A stretch of DNA of 64,000 nucleotides, taken from NCBI GenBank assembly GCA_029339505.1, contig JAQISU010000210.1, positions 16,103,501 through 16,167,500 of the forward strand, written 5' to 3'. Of this stretch, positions 1 to 12,900 are shown piece after piece. A program made the translations under genes and the position numbers. The DNA is from Unio delphinus (Eukaryota; Mollusca; Bivalvia; Unionida; Unionidae). Every line of letters begins with the position of its first letter. Within the stretch, counting starts at the first letter, position 1. The notes beneath the pieces were generated by a model that made no database searches, was not told the origin of the DNA, and saw nothing but the letters and a program-made list of their open reading frames with translations.

Positions 1-365
1 CTAATTTTTCTACAGATCAGGACTACCATGACCTTTGAACCCCATAATAAACAAGTCTTTTCAATACCTTCAGTACTAGCTCTCCATAATCTTGGCCCAA
101 GGTGTGTGGTCTAAAAGTAAAGTTATCATGCAAAAAAACATTTTCTTCTTTCATTGACAGTAGTATTAACTTTTAACATTCTGATTCTGAAATTAACAGT
201 GTCCTTTTCCCCAAGTGTATGCCATAACTTCAGAAAGTGCAAAACTCACTATTAATAAATTATGCAGAAACCATTTAGTTTTCTTCTTTCAGTAAAGTGA
301 CCTGACTTTTGCACCCCAGTACTGCTGATAACCATAGGAACCAGTGCAAAGGAGTCAAAGATCAG
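1..365. other. Intron 19 of MARS1, distal part
   Basis: No MARS1 exon is visible here; the next expected segment (after the Lys-Gly-Thr-Glu-Glu-Asp-Arg junction) must lie left of the window. The stretch at about 125-300 contains degenerate units with the core CTTCTTTCAGT, related to those at 34490-35210 and 12480-12660, where the same core precedes TGACCTTGACCTTTGA-like text. This is an old dispersed repeat, not coding. Confidence 0.6.
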
Positions 366-842
366 CACCCATGACTTGTATCCTACATACCTGTCCTCCT
401 CACTCCCTTTAATCAACACCCAAGACTTGTATCCTACATACCTGTCCTCCTCACTACCATTAATTGGCACCCATGACTTGAATCCTACATACCTGTATTC
501 TTAACCCCCTTTAATCAGAACCCACGACTTGTATTCCTACATATCTGTATTCTTCACCCCCTTTAACCAGCACCCATGACTTGTATTCCCACATACCTGT
601 ATTCTTCACCCCCTTTAACCAGCACCCATGACTTGTATTCCTACATACCTGTATTCTTCACTTACTTTAATCAGCACCTGTTGTTTGTATTCCTACATAC
701 CTATATTTTTTATTCCCATCAAAAATCAGCATGCTTGGTTTCTATTCCCACATATCTTTATTTTTCACTTCCTCTGGTCAACACCCACTCCATGTATTCC
801 AACATACCTGTCTTCTTCAGTCCCTTTAATTAGCACCCATGG
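366..842 (-). repeat. Minisatellite built from the exon 19 / intron 19 junction
   Basis: Eight extra units of about 50-53 bp follow the true end of exon 19, plus a partial ninth. Each unit is a copy of the last ~34 bases of exon 19 (coding for [10 protein letters not shown]), the donor AG|GTATGT and ~18 intron bases. Six of the eight extra units keep AG|GT at the equivalent place (near 388, 439, 490, 596, 648 and 700). Two have AG|AT (near 543 and 752). The two units farthest from the exon still read Gly-Ser-Glu-Glu-Asp in the exon frame. Reading past the true donor meets a stop in the first extra unit. Confidence 0.9.
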
Positions 843-912
843 CTGGTATTCTTGCATGTACTGGTTACCAAGCCTTGAGATGTTCAGGATGTTCCGTATA
901 GAGTCCCTCAGC
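808..912 (-). CDS. MARS1: MARS1 exon 19 (residues 704-738)
   Basis: Acceptor CTACAG|GCTGAGG and donor GACAG|GTATGTTGG. It encodes [18 protein letters not shown] and ends in Lys-Gly-Thr-Glu-Glu-Asp plus two bases of Arg, matching the helical anticodon-binding domain (human ...ISRHGNQYIQ...). Its 3' end is the founder of the adjacent minisatellite. Confidence 0.92.
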
Positions 913-3900
913 CTGTAGAATGAGCAGGATATTAATTTCTTGTATTTCCTTATTTTTCTCTCTCTCTGTTTCCCTTAAATTGCAATGTTTCCATTCAAAG
1001 AACTGCCAAGGTAATTCTTATGTATAAACCTAAAAGTCATGCATTTATTAATTATATTATGAAACTGAAATTTAGTCAATTTGGACACATAATTGTCAGA
1101 CTGAATGCAGTATTATCCATATTTCAAGTATTTTTTTTAAAAGAGTTGCATTTGCATAAAAGAATGAAAATAGCCTTTAATATATATATATATAAAATCA
1201 AGTTTAATCATGCAAATGAAGCTGAAAATTACATACATAACTGTTGACCTGATTTATCAGTATATTACATACTTTAACTGTTGACCTGATTCATCAGTAT
1301 ATTACATACTTAACTGTTGACCTGATTCATCAGTATATTACAAACTTAACTGTTGACCTGATTCATCAGTATATTACATACTTTAACTCTTGACCTGATT
1401 CATCAGTATATTACAAACTTAACTGTTGAGCTGATTCATCAGTATATTACATACTTAACTGTTGAGCTGATTCATCAGTATATTACATACGTAACTGTTG
1501 ACCTGATTCATCAGTATATTACATACGTAACTGTTGACCTGATTCATCAGTATATTACATACATAACTGTTGACCTGATTCATCAGTATATTACATACTT
1601 TAACTGTTGACCTGATTCATCAGTATATTACATACTTAACTGTTGACCTGATTCATCAGTATATTACATACTTTAACAGTTCTTCTTGTATTCACTTGCT
1701 ATCCTTATTTTACAGTATTTGATTTAAATTAGATGAAAAGAGAACAGCACAGACCCCTGTCTACTAGTTCAATGTAATGGAAGATGCCATTTGCAAGTTA
1801 GGCATGCATTATACAGGTAAATGATAGTAAATACATTCTTACTTTGCCTGTTCCATATTCTCAATATACGTGTGAAGCTCACGATTGATCAAGGCCAGAA
1901 GGTTGAATTCGTCAGCTGTCAAATCCATTGGCTGAATTGTGCCATCAAAGTTGCTGTCCACAAACTTGAGGGCTCTGAAAGAAAAATAATGAAGCATTTT
2001 CAACCCACAATTCCTGTTATGCACCAAACAGAAATCCATCACATTCATGTCTTCCTGTTAAAAGCAACACACAAAATCCATCATATGCATGTCTTCCTGT
2101 TATGACCCCCACACACACAATCCACCACATGCATGTCTTCCTGTTATGACCCATGCACAAAATACATCACATGCAAGTCTTCCTGTTATGACCCATACAA
2201 AAGTCCATTACATGCATGCATGTCTTCCTTAATATAACAAACACACAAAATTCCATTACATGCAAGTCATCCTGTCATGACCTGTTTTGACCCACACACA
2301 ACTGTACACATGCATGTCTTCCTGTTATGCCTCATACACTAAATTAATCACATGCATATCTTCCTGTTATACCCCACACTCAAAATCCCACATGTATGTC
2401 TTCCTGTTATGCCTCCCACCCCCAAATCCCACATGCATGTCTTATTGTTATGACCCATATACAAAATGAAATCAATTGCACATGTTACTGCTATGATCCC
2501 CACACAAAATCACACAAGCATGTCATCCTGCTATGACTTAAATTTTAATTTAGGAATGAAAACATTCAAGATGTCATTGTAATGTCTGATATTTTACCTC
2601 TGTCCTGCTACAAGGGTTGGAGTGAATAATGACACCATTCTTATAAATGGTTACCATGAAGTCTCCGTCTAACAGTTTAGGAGATTTAGTAATGGACAGA
2701 GATGTGGATGGAGAGATTGAAGGAGTCACAACATCCTCACAGTAAATTCTTAAGTGTAGGGATATTATGACAAACATGGGTTCAGGCAAGTAAACTTAAA
2801 TCCACCTTTACTGTAACAATCATTCCCTCAGATCTGTGAAGTCTATTAATTTACTTATTTTATGACAATTTTTTTTAACTAGGGAGAATCACCCTTGTCT
2901 GAACATTGATTAAAATACATGCACATATAAATTACATCACCTTAATTCTCCATGTAATGAAGATTATTAAAGAAAAGGAAAGAAACAATTTTTGTACTCA
3001 TTCCTTAATTCATCATTTCTAAGGACTTAACTTTCCTACTCTCCCTCTCTTTCATCCATTGTTCTATTATATACTCAAAAACAGGATAGGTAAAACAATC
3101 AAAAAAGTAGTTAGAGGTATTTCTTCTTCTTCACCTGTTGATAAAGTTGCCAAGGTTGTTTAAAAGTTCAGTGTTGTTCTTCAACAAGAAGTCATCCCAA
3201 CAAAAGCTGCTGTCCTGAAATTTAATTACAAAAATCAAGTCAACTGCTGTTTGAAGCATGGATGATGAAGGAAAGGATTCTGAAATTTAATTAAAAAAAT
3301 CAAGTCAACTGCTGTTTGAAGCATGGATGATAAAGGAAAGGATTCTGGACAGTTAAAGTTTTTATATACCTATCATTCAGCATGGAATAACAGCTGTGCA
3401 TTTTATATCATTAACTATGCATAAAATCAAATCACTTTACATCGCTTTAACAATATTTCAGAAATTTTTGCTCAAAAAGAATAAAATATGTATGATTAGC
3501 TATATCGTGAGAGTTTTCAAAAGTACCAGATTCATGTTTGCAAAACATGTGTGCCCACTCTGCAGACCCAAAATGTATATGTGAAATATTCTATTTTTGA
3601 AAAATGAAAATGTGTGAAAAAATGCTACAGTCGACTCCACTTAACTGCACATCGGTTAACTGCACACTCCAGACAACTGCTTGTAGTCACGACAGTCCCG
3701 TTTTTTTTCCCAATGCTTTTCAATGGGAACAAACTTCGGATAACTGCACTTCGCTTAAATGCACACTCCGGATAATAGCACGATAAATTTTGGCCAGTGG
3801 CACATTATTCAATACAATTTTACTCAGGTTAACTGCACAATGTATATTCATGATCAGTTATTGCCAGTCCAGTGCTGTAGCACTTCAAATAAGCCGACAA

Positions 3901-6900
3901 TTAAGCCGGCAAATGCGACTTTGTAAATGATTGACATGTAAAGGATGCTGTAGGTGGTATATACATGTATATACGTGCCCACTAGGGAGCAATAGTGTGG
4001 GAAAAATCATAGTACAGCATGGGAAACATAGCTCTAAACCATTCCGGTTTGAATGATTTCAAACCAAAAAAATGAATGGATGGAAAGATGGAAAATGCGC
4101 AACGGAATTCAATTTAAACGACAACACAGCGAAAAACAGCATGCGGACGACTTTGGAGCTGAACCTTTTTCTGTGGGAGATGACCCATCAATGTCTGACA
4201 GCAATTTTCGAATAACAAGCGATCTATAGAATTTCTTGAAATTCTCTATAATTCCTTGATTCAATGGTTAAATCAGTGAAATTGTGTTCGGAGAAAGGAA
4301 AACCAGCTTAACAGTTAAGTAAAAGTTGAAAGAGTTGATTCTAATCATTGTTTAAATTTATTCTTCACATATATTCGTGACGTGCTGATTTAAAGCTGTA
4401 CTGTACAGTACTTTGGTTAACTGCACACTCCGGTTAACTACACAGTCTCATGACGGGCCCGAGGGTGTGCAGTTAACCGGAGTCAACTGTATAACGACTT
4501 GACAACCTGTATAGGTTTTCTACATATGCATAACACTGCAAAGTTTAACTTGTTTACCTCAAGTGATTTTGATTCAATGATGTCAAAATGGTTTTGTATA
4601 TAGAGACAATACCTAAAACGTTAACAATGAATTAAACATCCGGAGAGAAAAAAAACTGCCGAAAATCTAATCGGGTCATCTATGCATGACCATGCAAAGC
4701 ATATAAAATTAAATGGCTCCGAATTCAATAGTTTTTGTTCTAAAATGAATTTGGAATAGATGTACAGATAAGATGTGCATGTATACAATGGACAATAGCA
4801 AAACAATATGCTCCCTCACACTGCAGTTGGCAAACAAAGACTTTCACTGTGTAATACAACTGTAAGGAGACATGATTGTCCTGGATTATGCAATCATTCG
4901 ATTTGAGTAATAAATCTTACCTGTGATTCTGGTCTGATAAACAACAAGTAGAACCTGTAGATGTCAGCAGGTATCCCTGTGTCCTTAGCCTGATCACCAA
5001 ACACACCTGTGCCCCTACTCTTGGAAAACTTCCCATCCTCATAGTTCAAGAACTCTGAAAGTGTACAATAAATGAAGTAATTTTTTAAAAGTAAAATCAA
5101 CAGTTCTATGAACATTTTTATTACAAACTGAAAATTTAAGAGACAACTACAGTATTGTGAACTAAGTCCCAAATAATTATGTCAACCTCAAATTAAAAAT
5201 TAAATATTCCTGGCCCTTTCGGGGGGAGGGGGCCTCATTCTTCTTGAAATATGTTGCACTAATGTCTGTCAAATGTGTTAAATTGCAACTCCATAATCTG
5301 TCAAATACTTTGAATGTTTTCAATGCCAGATACATCTTAATGTTTTATCAGCTTTTGCAACTCTGGTCATTGTTAGTGCCAACAAGACACATGGGTCCAG
5401 ATTTAGACATGGGACAAAAATTTGCACAACACTTCAAGTGTGCATGTGAATTGACCTGGTTTCATAATGATTCATCCCATGAGTGAAGAAAACAAATCAT
5501 GAGGTTTAGAAAATATAAGCATATAACAAAGACTTTAGCAAATACCTTAGCATAAACTTTTAGGACTGACCAAGGTCAAAGTGTGAAGCATGCATATCAA
5601 AGAATGAATTCTCTCAGATTCATAATGATTCATGCAAAGTGTGAAGTAAATCCATTTAGTCATTTTTGACAATAGAGACGAATAAAAGAACATTAATGAA
5701 AACCTTACTGCCAATTTAATAACTGTAACCTTGAAGTCAAAGGGAAAAGCAAAAAATGAATTATCTCCATAATGATTTATCCAAAACATGAAGAAACTCC
5801 ATTAAGAAGTTATAAAATAAAAGTTAATAAACAAATTTTAACCTGACCTTAATGTAAATTTTATATAAATGTAAACTTGAGGCCAAAAAAACATGAGGAA
5901 AGCAAAAATGTCCCAAAATGATTTCTCTTAGCTTCATAGAGATTAATCTAAAGCATAAAGAAAACACCTCAAAGATGTTATGAAATATTTGACCCCCCCC
6001 ATTAAAAAAATTGGATTACACATCTATCAACATACAAGTGCTTTGTCTTGCATCCCACTAACAAGCACTCAACAAAAAATGTGCATTCTCTATCACTCTA
6101 TCTATTTTTCTACTTTTTCTCTCTCTTTCACTTGTACACAGAGAAAATGAATATTGGTACACATATACTGGTTGTAGCAATCTATTTTTTCTCATTCTCT
6201 CTCGCATTTATGGCATAAACATGTGTCAAATTAATCTGGCAGAGACAGAACTCAAATGGATAGAAAATGAGACAAATGGACTGACTGAACTCTACAGATT
6301 TCTTGATGAACATCATGAGAAAAAGGAAGAATACAAGACTATGACAGAGAAAAGAGAAACAGACAGATTATGGAGTATGTCTCTAACCTGTAGCTATCAT
6401 GTGATTGACGATGGTGTAGTCATCCTCTGCTCCCAGCAATGTACAAGGGAAGACAACACTGTGAAATGGCACATTATCTTTTCCAAGGAAATTATACAGC
6501 TCCACCTGTTGAAATTATCCATGAAAAGATCCAATAATTAAAGTAATTAAAATAATAGTTTTAAAATATAGCCATATGTAAATTGTCATGTTATCCTTTA
6601 ATTTGGGATAAAAATACATGGATAAATGTGCCCTACAACTGTGCTTACCTGCACTCAACCATGGTGAAAACATCTCCTCTTACTCATTGCTGGAAAGAAG
6701 TTCATTTTCTAATATCACAACTTATTTAACCTTAGTGTATTCTATGTGCTTTGTGTAAAAACGTTTATTCTAGATAAAATGAAAAAAATGATTCAAACAC
6801 TGATTCAACCTGAAGAGGTATTAACATTAAAAAAACAAAAGCTTTTAAGTAGTTCTCAAAACAGTGGAGGAATTAAATTTTATGAGAAACAACAATAACG

Positions 6901-9900
6901 AAATTAAACAAATTAAAGCTCCTCTTTAACCCATATTAAAAACGATTAGACATTCTTCCATAATGATTACAATTTTACCACTGAATCCTACAGATAGAAA
7001 TAGAGATGACTTTAAAAAAAGAAAACTGTTTTTGTTGAATATGTGCCAGAAATTAGTTTCATAGTCATGGAAAGTTACTGGACTTTCATTGTTCTGCATG
7101 CTATATCATTATTTCATGCATTTATGTGGTTTTCTTGAAAATAAAAAAATTCTACACCAATAGGTGGACTGAGGCAGCATCCTATTATTTCGAAACGAGG
7201 ATAATTGATTGTTGGGTCTTTAAATTTGTAATACCACCACAAAATAAGAATGAGCTGACATTATTTATAAACATTTAAAGTTAGTTTCAACAAACCTGTT
7301 GTGGATTTTTCCACCATTTCTTCCAATGGTCAGTGTAGTTTGCAGTGATTGAAATGTATCCAATAGGAGCATCAAACCACACATAGAACACCTGTAAAGA
7401 AAAACAATAGAGCATGTACAATGAATTGCCATCACAAATTTGCAGCCACAGGCAGTAACCAATGGGTCATAATTCCACCTATCATAATAAGTCAAACCTG
7501 TCCTAATGGTCACCTTTACTATATAATCTTGTATACTATTTTCCTCCTATTACATACTTTACCCTATCAGATGTATGATATTTTCCACCTATGCAATACT
7601 AATTCCGATCAGTTGTATATTTTCCACCTATGATATACTAATTCCGATCAGTTGCATATTTTCCGCCTATGATATACTATCTCTGAAAAGTTGCATGTTG
7701 TTTTCCACCTATGACATACTATATCCTATCAGTTGTATGATATTTTCCACCTATGACATATTATATCCTATCAGTTGTATGATATTTTCCACCTTTGACA
7801 TACTATATCCTATCAGTTGTATGATATTTTCCACCTATCACTATATCCTATCAGTTATATATTCTCCACCTATGACATACTATATCCTACCAGTTGTATG
7901 TTTTACCAACGTTATCTTTTGTAATCACAACAGGATGATAGGCTTGAACGCATGTAACTCGATTTCTTACCTTATCTGTGTAGCCCTCCAGAGGAACAGG
8001 GGTTCCCCACTTCAGATCTCGGCTGATACAGCGGGGCTTCAGGCCATCCCTTATCCAGGAATTGGTGATTTGTTTAGAATTGGAGGTCCAGGTCCCCTCT
8101 TTGAACACTCGATTCAGATGTTCTTTTAATGTGGGCTCAGCCTAAAACAATACAGACACAGGGGTGAAATAACAAAGAATTTAGGAAACTGATTACTGTG
8201 TAGTTTTACCAATTCTACATCTTATTGTAAAAGACAGGCATTTATGTGCCGCAGTGAAAAGACGAGTTTTCTGATTTTCTATACAAGGTAAAGGATAAAT
8301 GTGTCAATATGTCATGGATTTACGGCAATATAGTGCAAGTGATGGGTATAGGGGTGTACCACAGCTTACTTGCATGGGGGTTATGCATAAAACTGCTACT
8401 ATTTTTCCTAACTTACCATTTACTGAGGTTTTAAGTAAATAGTCTTTTTATCACACTATTTCCCTTCTCCCTCAGATGTAAAGATGTATTTGGTCAATTG
8501 CAACCATCAAAATGTTTAAAAACATGCTAATAGGTACCTTGGATTGTAACTGCATTTTTTGATTGAGAAATTATTCTCATTTCCTCAGCACCAGGAACAT
8601 CTTATATGCAATATTCGTCTGCTTCAACAGCAGTCCCTCTTTATTATTTCAAGTTGAACTGGAACATTTCTGTCCTTATGTCAACATTACTGGGATTAAA
8701 TTTATATTTTCCTCTCTATCATTACTCTGACATAAAAAAACTACCATCTCCATTTAATGACTAAAAAGTACTGGCCCAGGCTTGTTGTTGCAATTTAAAA
8801 CCCTTCTAGGCACGATTAAATGTACACTGGCTAATTTCTGGAGCATTCCAATTTTAAATATAAACCTTGCTGACTGGTACTGGCTTATAGAATGGAGATT
8901 TTGACTCTTTACTCTTACAAATTCTTATTATAATTATCATGTACCATCATATATAACCTGCTGAAATATTATTTCTTTTACGCAAATTCTTTCCTTTCAA
9001 ACTTATATTTTTGCTTGAGTTTCTAGCTGAAGAGAAGTCTCCTAAAACTATGCAGTCTGGATGCAACTCTTTATAATGAGATGGGTAATTATGGGTAACT
9101 TATGATAGAATCGATGGACATGTGTAACACTGTATCCCACTCAATAGGTATGGCACGGGCATAAAAAATATCATTATCAACCTGATGTGAGGGTTTGGAT
9201 AAATGATATCATAAGAAAGGAAAGTTTTTAGCAAATTATGTTTCGCTTATAACACTTGCCCAAATACATTACATTAAAATAACTTTTTTTGCTGCCTCAA
9301 ATCCCTCAGTTTAAACACTCAATATACAAAGGGAAACAACCCTTATGGATTAACTCCTTTTCTGTCTATTTGGGTGGCGCTGCTATACAGGAATCACAGT
9401 ACTAATTCAACTCCCATAGTAAACATATGTCAACAGCATATATTCAAAATTCAATAACTTTAAATTTCTGAGTGCTAATGATCAGACTTATATTTCTCCA
9501 TGCACAACTACCCTTGGTGCAAGCTTCTGTCTGGAGAACACCATATGAGCTGCGACATCTTTTTATACCACATGTGCATGAAACAAGCTTTATTGATTCT
9601 GCACCAAATGAATCAGGTACTACTTTTCATTATTGAGTACTCCTAAGTCAACACTGTAAAAATACTAATATTGCATCAATAGAATATTGTCTATATTTTT
9701 ATTAAATTACAGACACTATAAGCTCTCAAAATATATTTTTACTAAAATTTTACTTTCCTTATTAACCAATTATGGACCAACAAACCTGTATATACTCTAC
9801 TATTTGTTCATCCATTTCTAGACTGGTTCACATCTCTTCCATATAATTAATGAATGGTTCACATCTCCTCCATATAATTAATGAATGGTTCACATCTCTT

Positions 9901-12900
9901 CCATATAATTAATGAATGGTTCACATCTCTTCCATATAATTAATATGTTGTATTCTGTAGTTTCATATCTTACATAGACTTAGAAATTGAGAGAAAGAAT
10001 TTCCCCTGTTTTCTTCACTGGTAATACTATTTAAAAAAAGACCTTGTATATCTTAGATATTGTTCAAAGAACCTTTAATTTCCGTTATTTTGGTGTATGA
10101 TTGATGGGTGTAATATCGCTTAAAGTGCATACAGCCTGGCCTTACTCCAGATGTGCATCTTTCAAAACTTATATATCCGCTTGGTCATTTTCACTTTCTG
10201 ACTTCAGTGATAAATTGTAAAAGAAAAGAGCCGATAATCTTTTACAATTTATGTATGTAGTAATTATCCACTGCACTTTCAGAAGCTGGTATTGTCTAGC
10301 TGGGCAAAATTCATTTTTCCTATTTTAACAGGTGCTAAAGATAGTGTACTTTAGATTAATTCAGGATACTTGTTTTAGCATAAGTGAGCAATCTTTTTAG
10401 TACCAGTGCGCTTAGATTATGTATAATTTCAATAAGTAAAATATCCAAAGAAATGTCAGCTACATTAAATCAAAGTAGCATAGAGGTATGCCAACATTCT
10501 CTCCACTGTGCATGTTTCAAATGTTTAACAACTTGACCATACATACATCACTTTCTCAAAAGTACATAACATTATACCGGGTTTATGTGTTTGTGCTTTT
10601 TGTATTTTTAACATAGCATTAACAATTCTTCAGTCATATGGCTATGATTTCTGCAGTGTGACAGTTTATAGTGATGTCTAACACTGGGGTATCATGCCGC
10701 AGATATGAAGCATGATGTCCCACCCAGTCACCTTTTCCTACCACCAGGCCGACCAGTCTCAACACTAACCTCTTAATGCTGAGCACCAAGCGAATTAGCT
10801 GTTAGTATTATTTTTGTAAGTCTTTGGTATGACTCAACCAGGGATCAAACCCATGATCTCCAAGATTAACCTGCTCTAAGTACAGTTTAGATCAACAATA
10901 GCTGTTATAAAGATTTCTTATTAATCTAGTTATTTTTTTAAATATTTATAATACTGCATTAGGAATTTACTCACTTTTGGCAGGTCAAGGAAGAGGTGCT
11001 CAGTCGATTTGACAACTGGAGTGTTTCTACACAATTTACACTTGGGATTTTTCAGTTCAATGGCATTGATCAGTTTTCCACAGCCATCACACTGGTCTCC
11101 ACGGGCATCATCAAAAGCACAAAATGGACAGGTGCCCTCCACAAACCTATCAGCTAGAAATCTGAAATATTAAAGGAAACAGATGCTAAAAGCATGATTT
11201 ATATTTATTGTGTGTTTATAGACATTTTTTATTTTTAAATATGTCCAAAACTTGAATTTTTAGGTATCATTTTCAAAGATGTTTTCAGACACAACTCTAG
11301 CTCTCTAATGACAAGAGGACACTATTATATTGTGCTTAGGAAGTGGAGGAAAAGGTTTGTTTATCATCAGAAATAAAAATTAAAAATTGGGGGAAATCTC
11401 AATTCAATTTCATAAGTTGCTGACATTATTACTATACGAATGATCTATTTTTAAACTACAGCCTGCCCGTCTGTTGCAGACAATTTTCTCTTTAAGTTGA
11501 CAAAATAAATTCATGTGTTCTGGACGACTAGGAACTTTAAAAAAATTTCTTCTGGCCAAGGAGAACTTTATTGATAAGGGGGAACAGTAGGAAACCTCTT
11601 TGCTGCAGATTATACAACATTCATAAGATGGACAAATATACTTTAGTAACTTTTAAGTATTTTACATTAAATAGTTGCTTTCTGAATACAATTATTGTCT
11701 GTCGAAAACAACAAGAAAAAGTATGTATGTCCATTTTATTAATTTTGTACAATCTGCCATAGCCGGGCTGTCAATTAGAATCCAACCTTAACATTCTTCT
11801 CAAGACAAGGGTAAAAAAATGTACAATTTCTTTAAAGAAAAATATAATTTACAACATTTTCTGCCAGCTTAATAAATCTGTTCATGACATTAAATTTTTC
11901 TCCTTTTGAGAAAATTCTTACCCAAAAATCTCTACTAGTGTCCCTGTTCCATCAAATAATATAAATTTTAGTAACATACATGCCAGTGGTACATTTATGA
12001 ATAAAAAGAAGAATTAACAGCTCTGCACTGATTTTGGCACAAACCTGTCACATCCTTCACACTTTAATTGGTCGATGCAGTCTTTAAGAATCAAACCGCG
12101 ATCGTATAGTCGCCAGAAGATATCTTGGGCAATCCTGCAGTGAAAGTTAGAAAATGTATGTTAGAATACAAATATTTTTTAAAGAGTACTGTAAATCATA
12201 AATTTTATGCCTGCCCCATGCTTAACAATACTGTATGGTTGACTCTGGAGATTAATGACGAGAAAGTCTCAATTATCTCAGCCTTTGGTCATGCTGTCTT
12301 GAATTTAACTTAATATATAGAAACCATTATTTTCTTTTATTGGATTTAACGTGGCCTTTATTCTGACGATTAGACCCCAGGATTTAAAAATTTCTTTATT
12401 ACCCCTTGTGCAAGCCAACCATATAGATCGGTCAAGGAACTTAAGTCTAGAATAAACATGCAAAATCAATATTTCCTTCAGCCACAATGACCTGACCTTT
12501 GGACCTCCAAATCAACAAGAAATTTTTTGCCTTAAACATAAGCCTTCCACAAACGTTGGTCAAAAGCTGTGGTAGCTGTTATGCAAAAACCATTTTCATC
12601 TGCTTGTCAGTGACCTTGACCTACTTTTTTACCCTAAAGTTGATTATATAGTTACGTTTTACATTTCAGATAAATTTGGGTGCCCTGAGTGGTCTAAAGC
12701 ACTCTCTATTACAGATCACTGCCATCTCACCTCTGTCTGCATAGGTTAAAATCTCAGATTCGGCCAATGTGAGTATGTGAGAAAGCTTGCCAATAGCTTT
12801 TCGTGGGGTTTTCCCCGGGTTCTTCCTCCACCATTAATACTGGCTGCCATGTATAGCCTATCGTGTGCTGAAAAATGGTGTTAAACCCTGCAACAACAAC

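Noticed and set aside
1237..1675. CRISPR-like appearance of evenly spaced repeats
   Set aside because: The units are contiguous with no unique spacers and the context is an animal intron; it is a minisatellite.
6221..6541. Plus-strand 106-residue open frame
   Set aside because: It is antisense to MARS1 exon 15, which explains the openness.
7575..8129. Plus-strand 184-residue open frame
   Set aside because: It runs through a tandem array and then antisense to MARS1 exon 13; the repeated Tyr/Ser/Ile pattern comes from the repeat.
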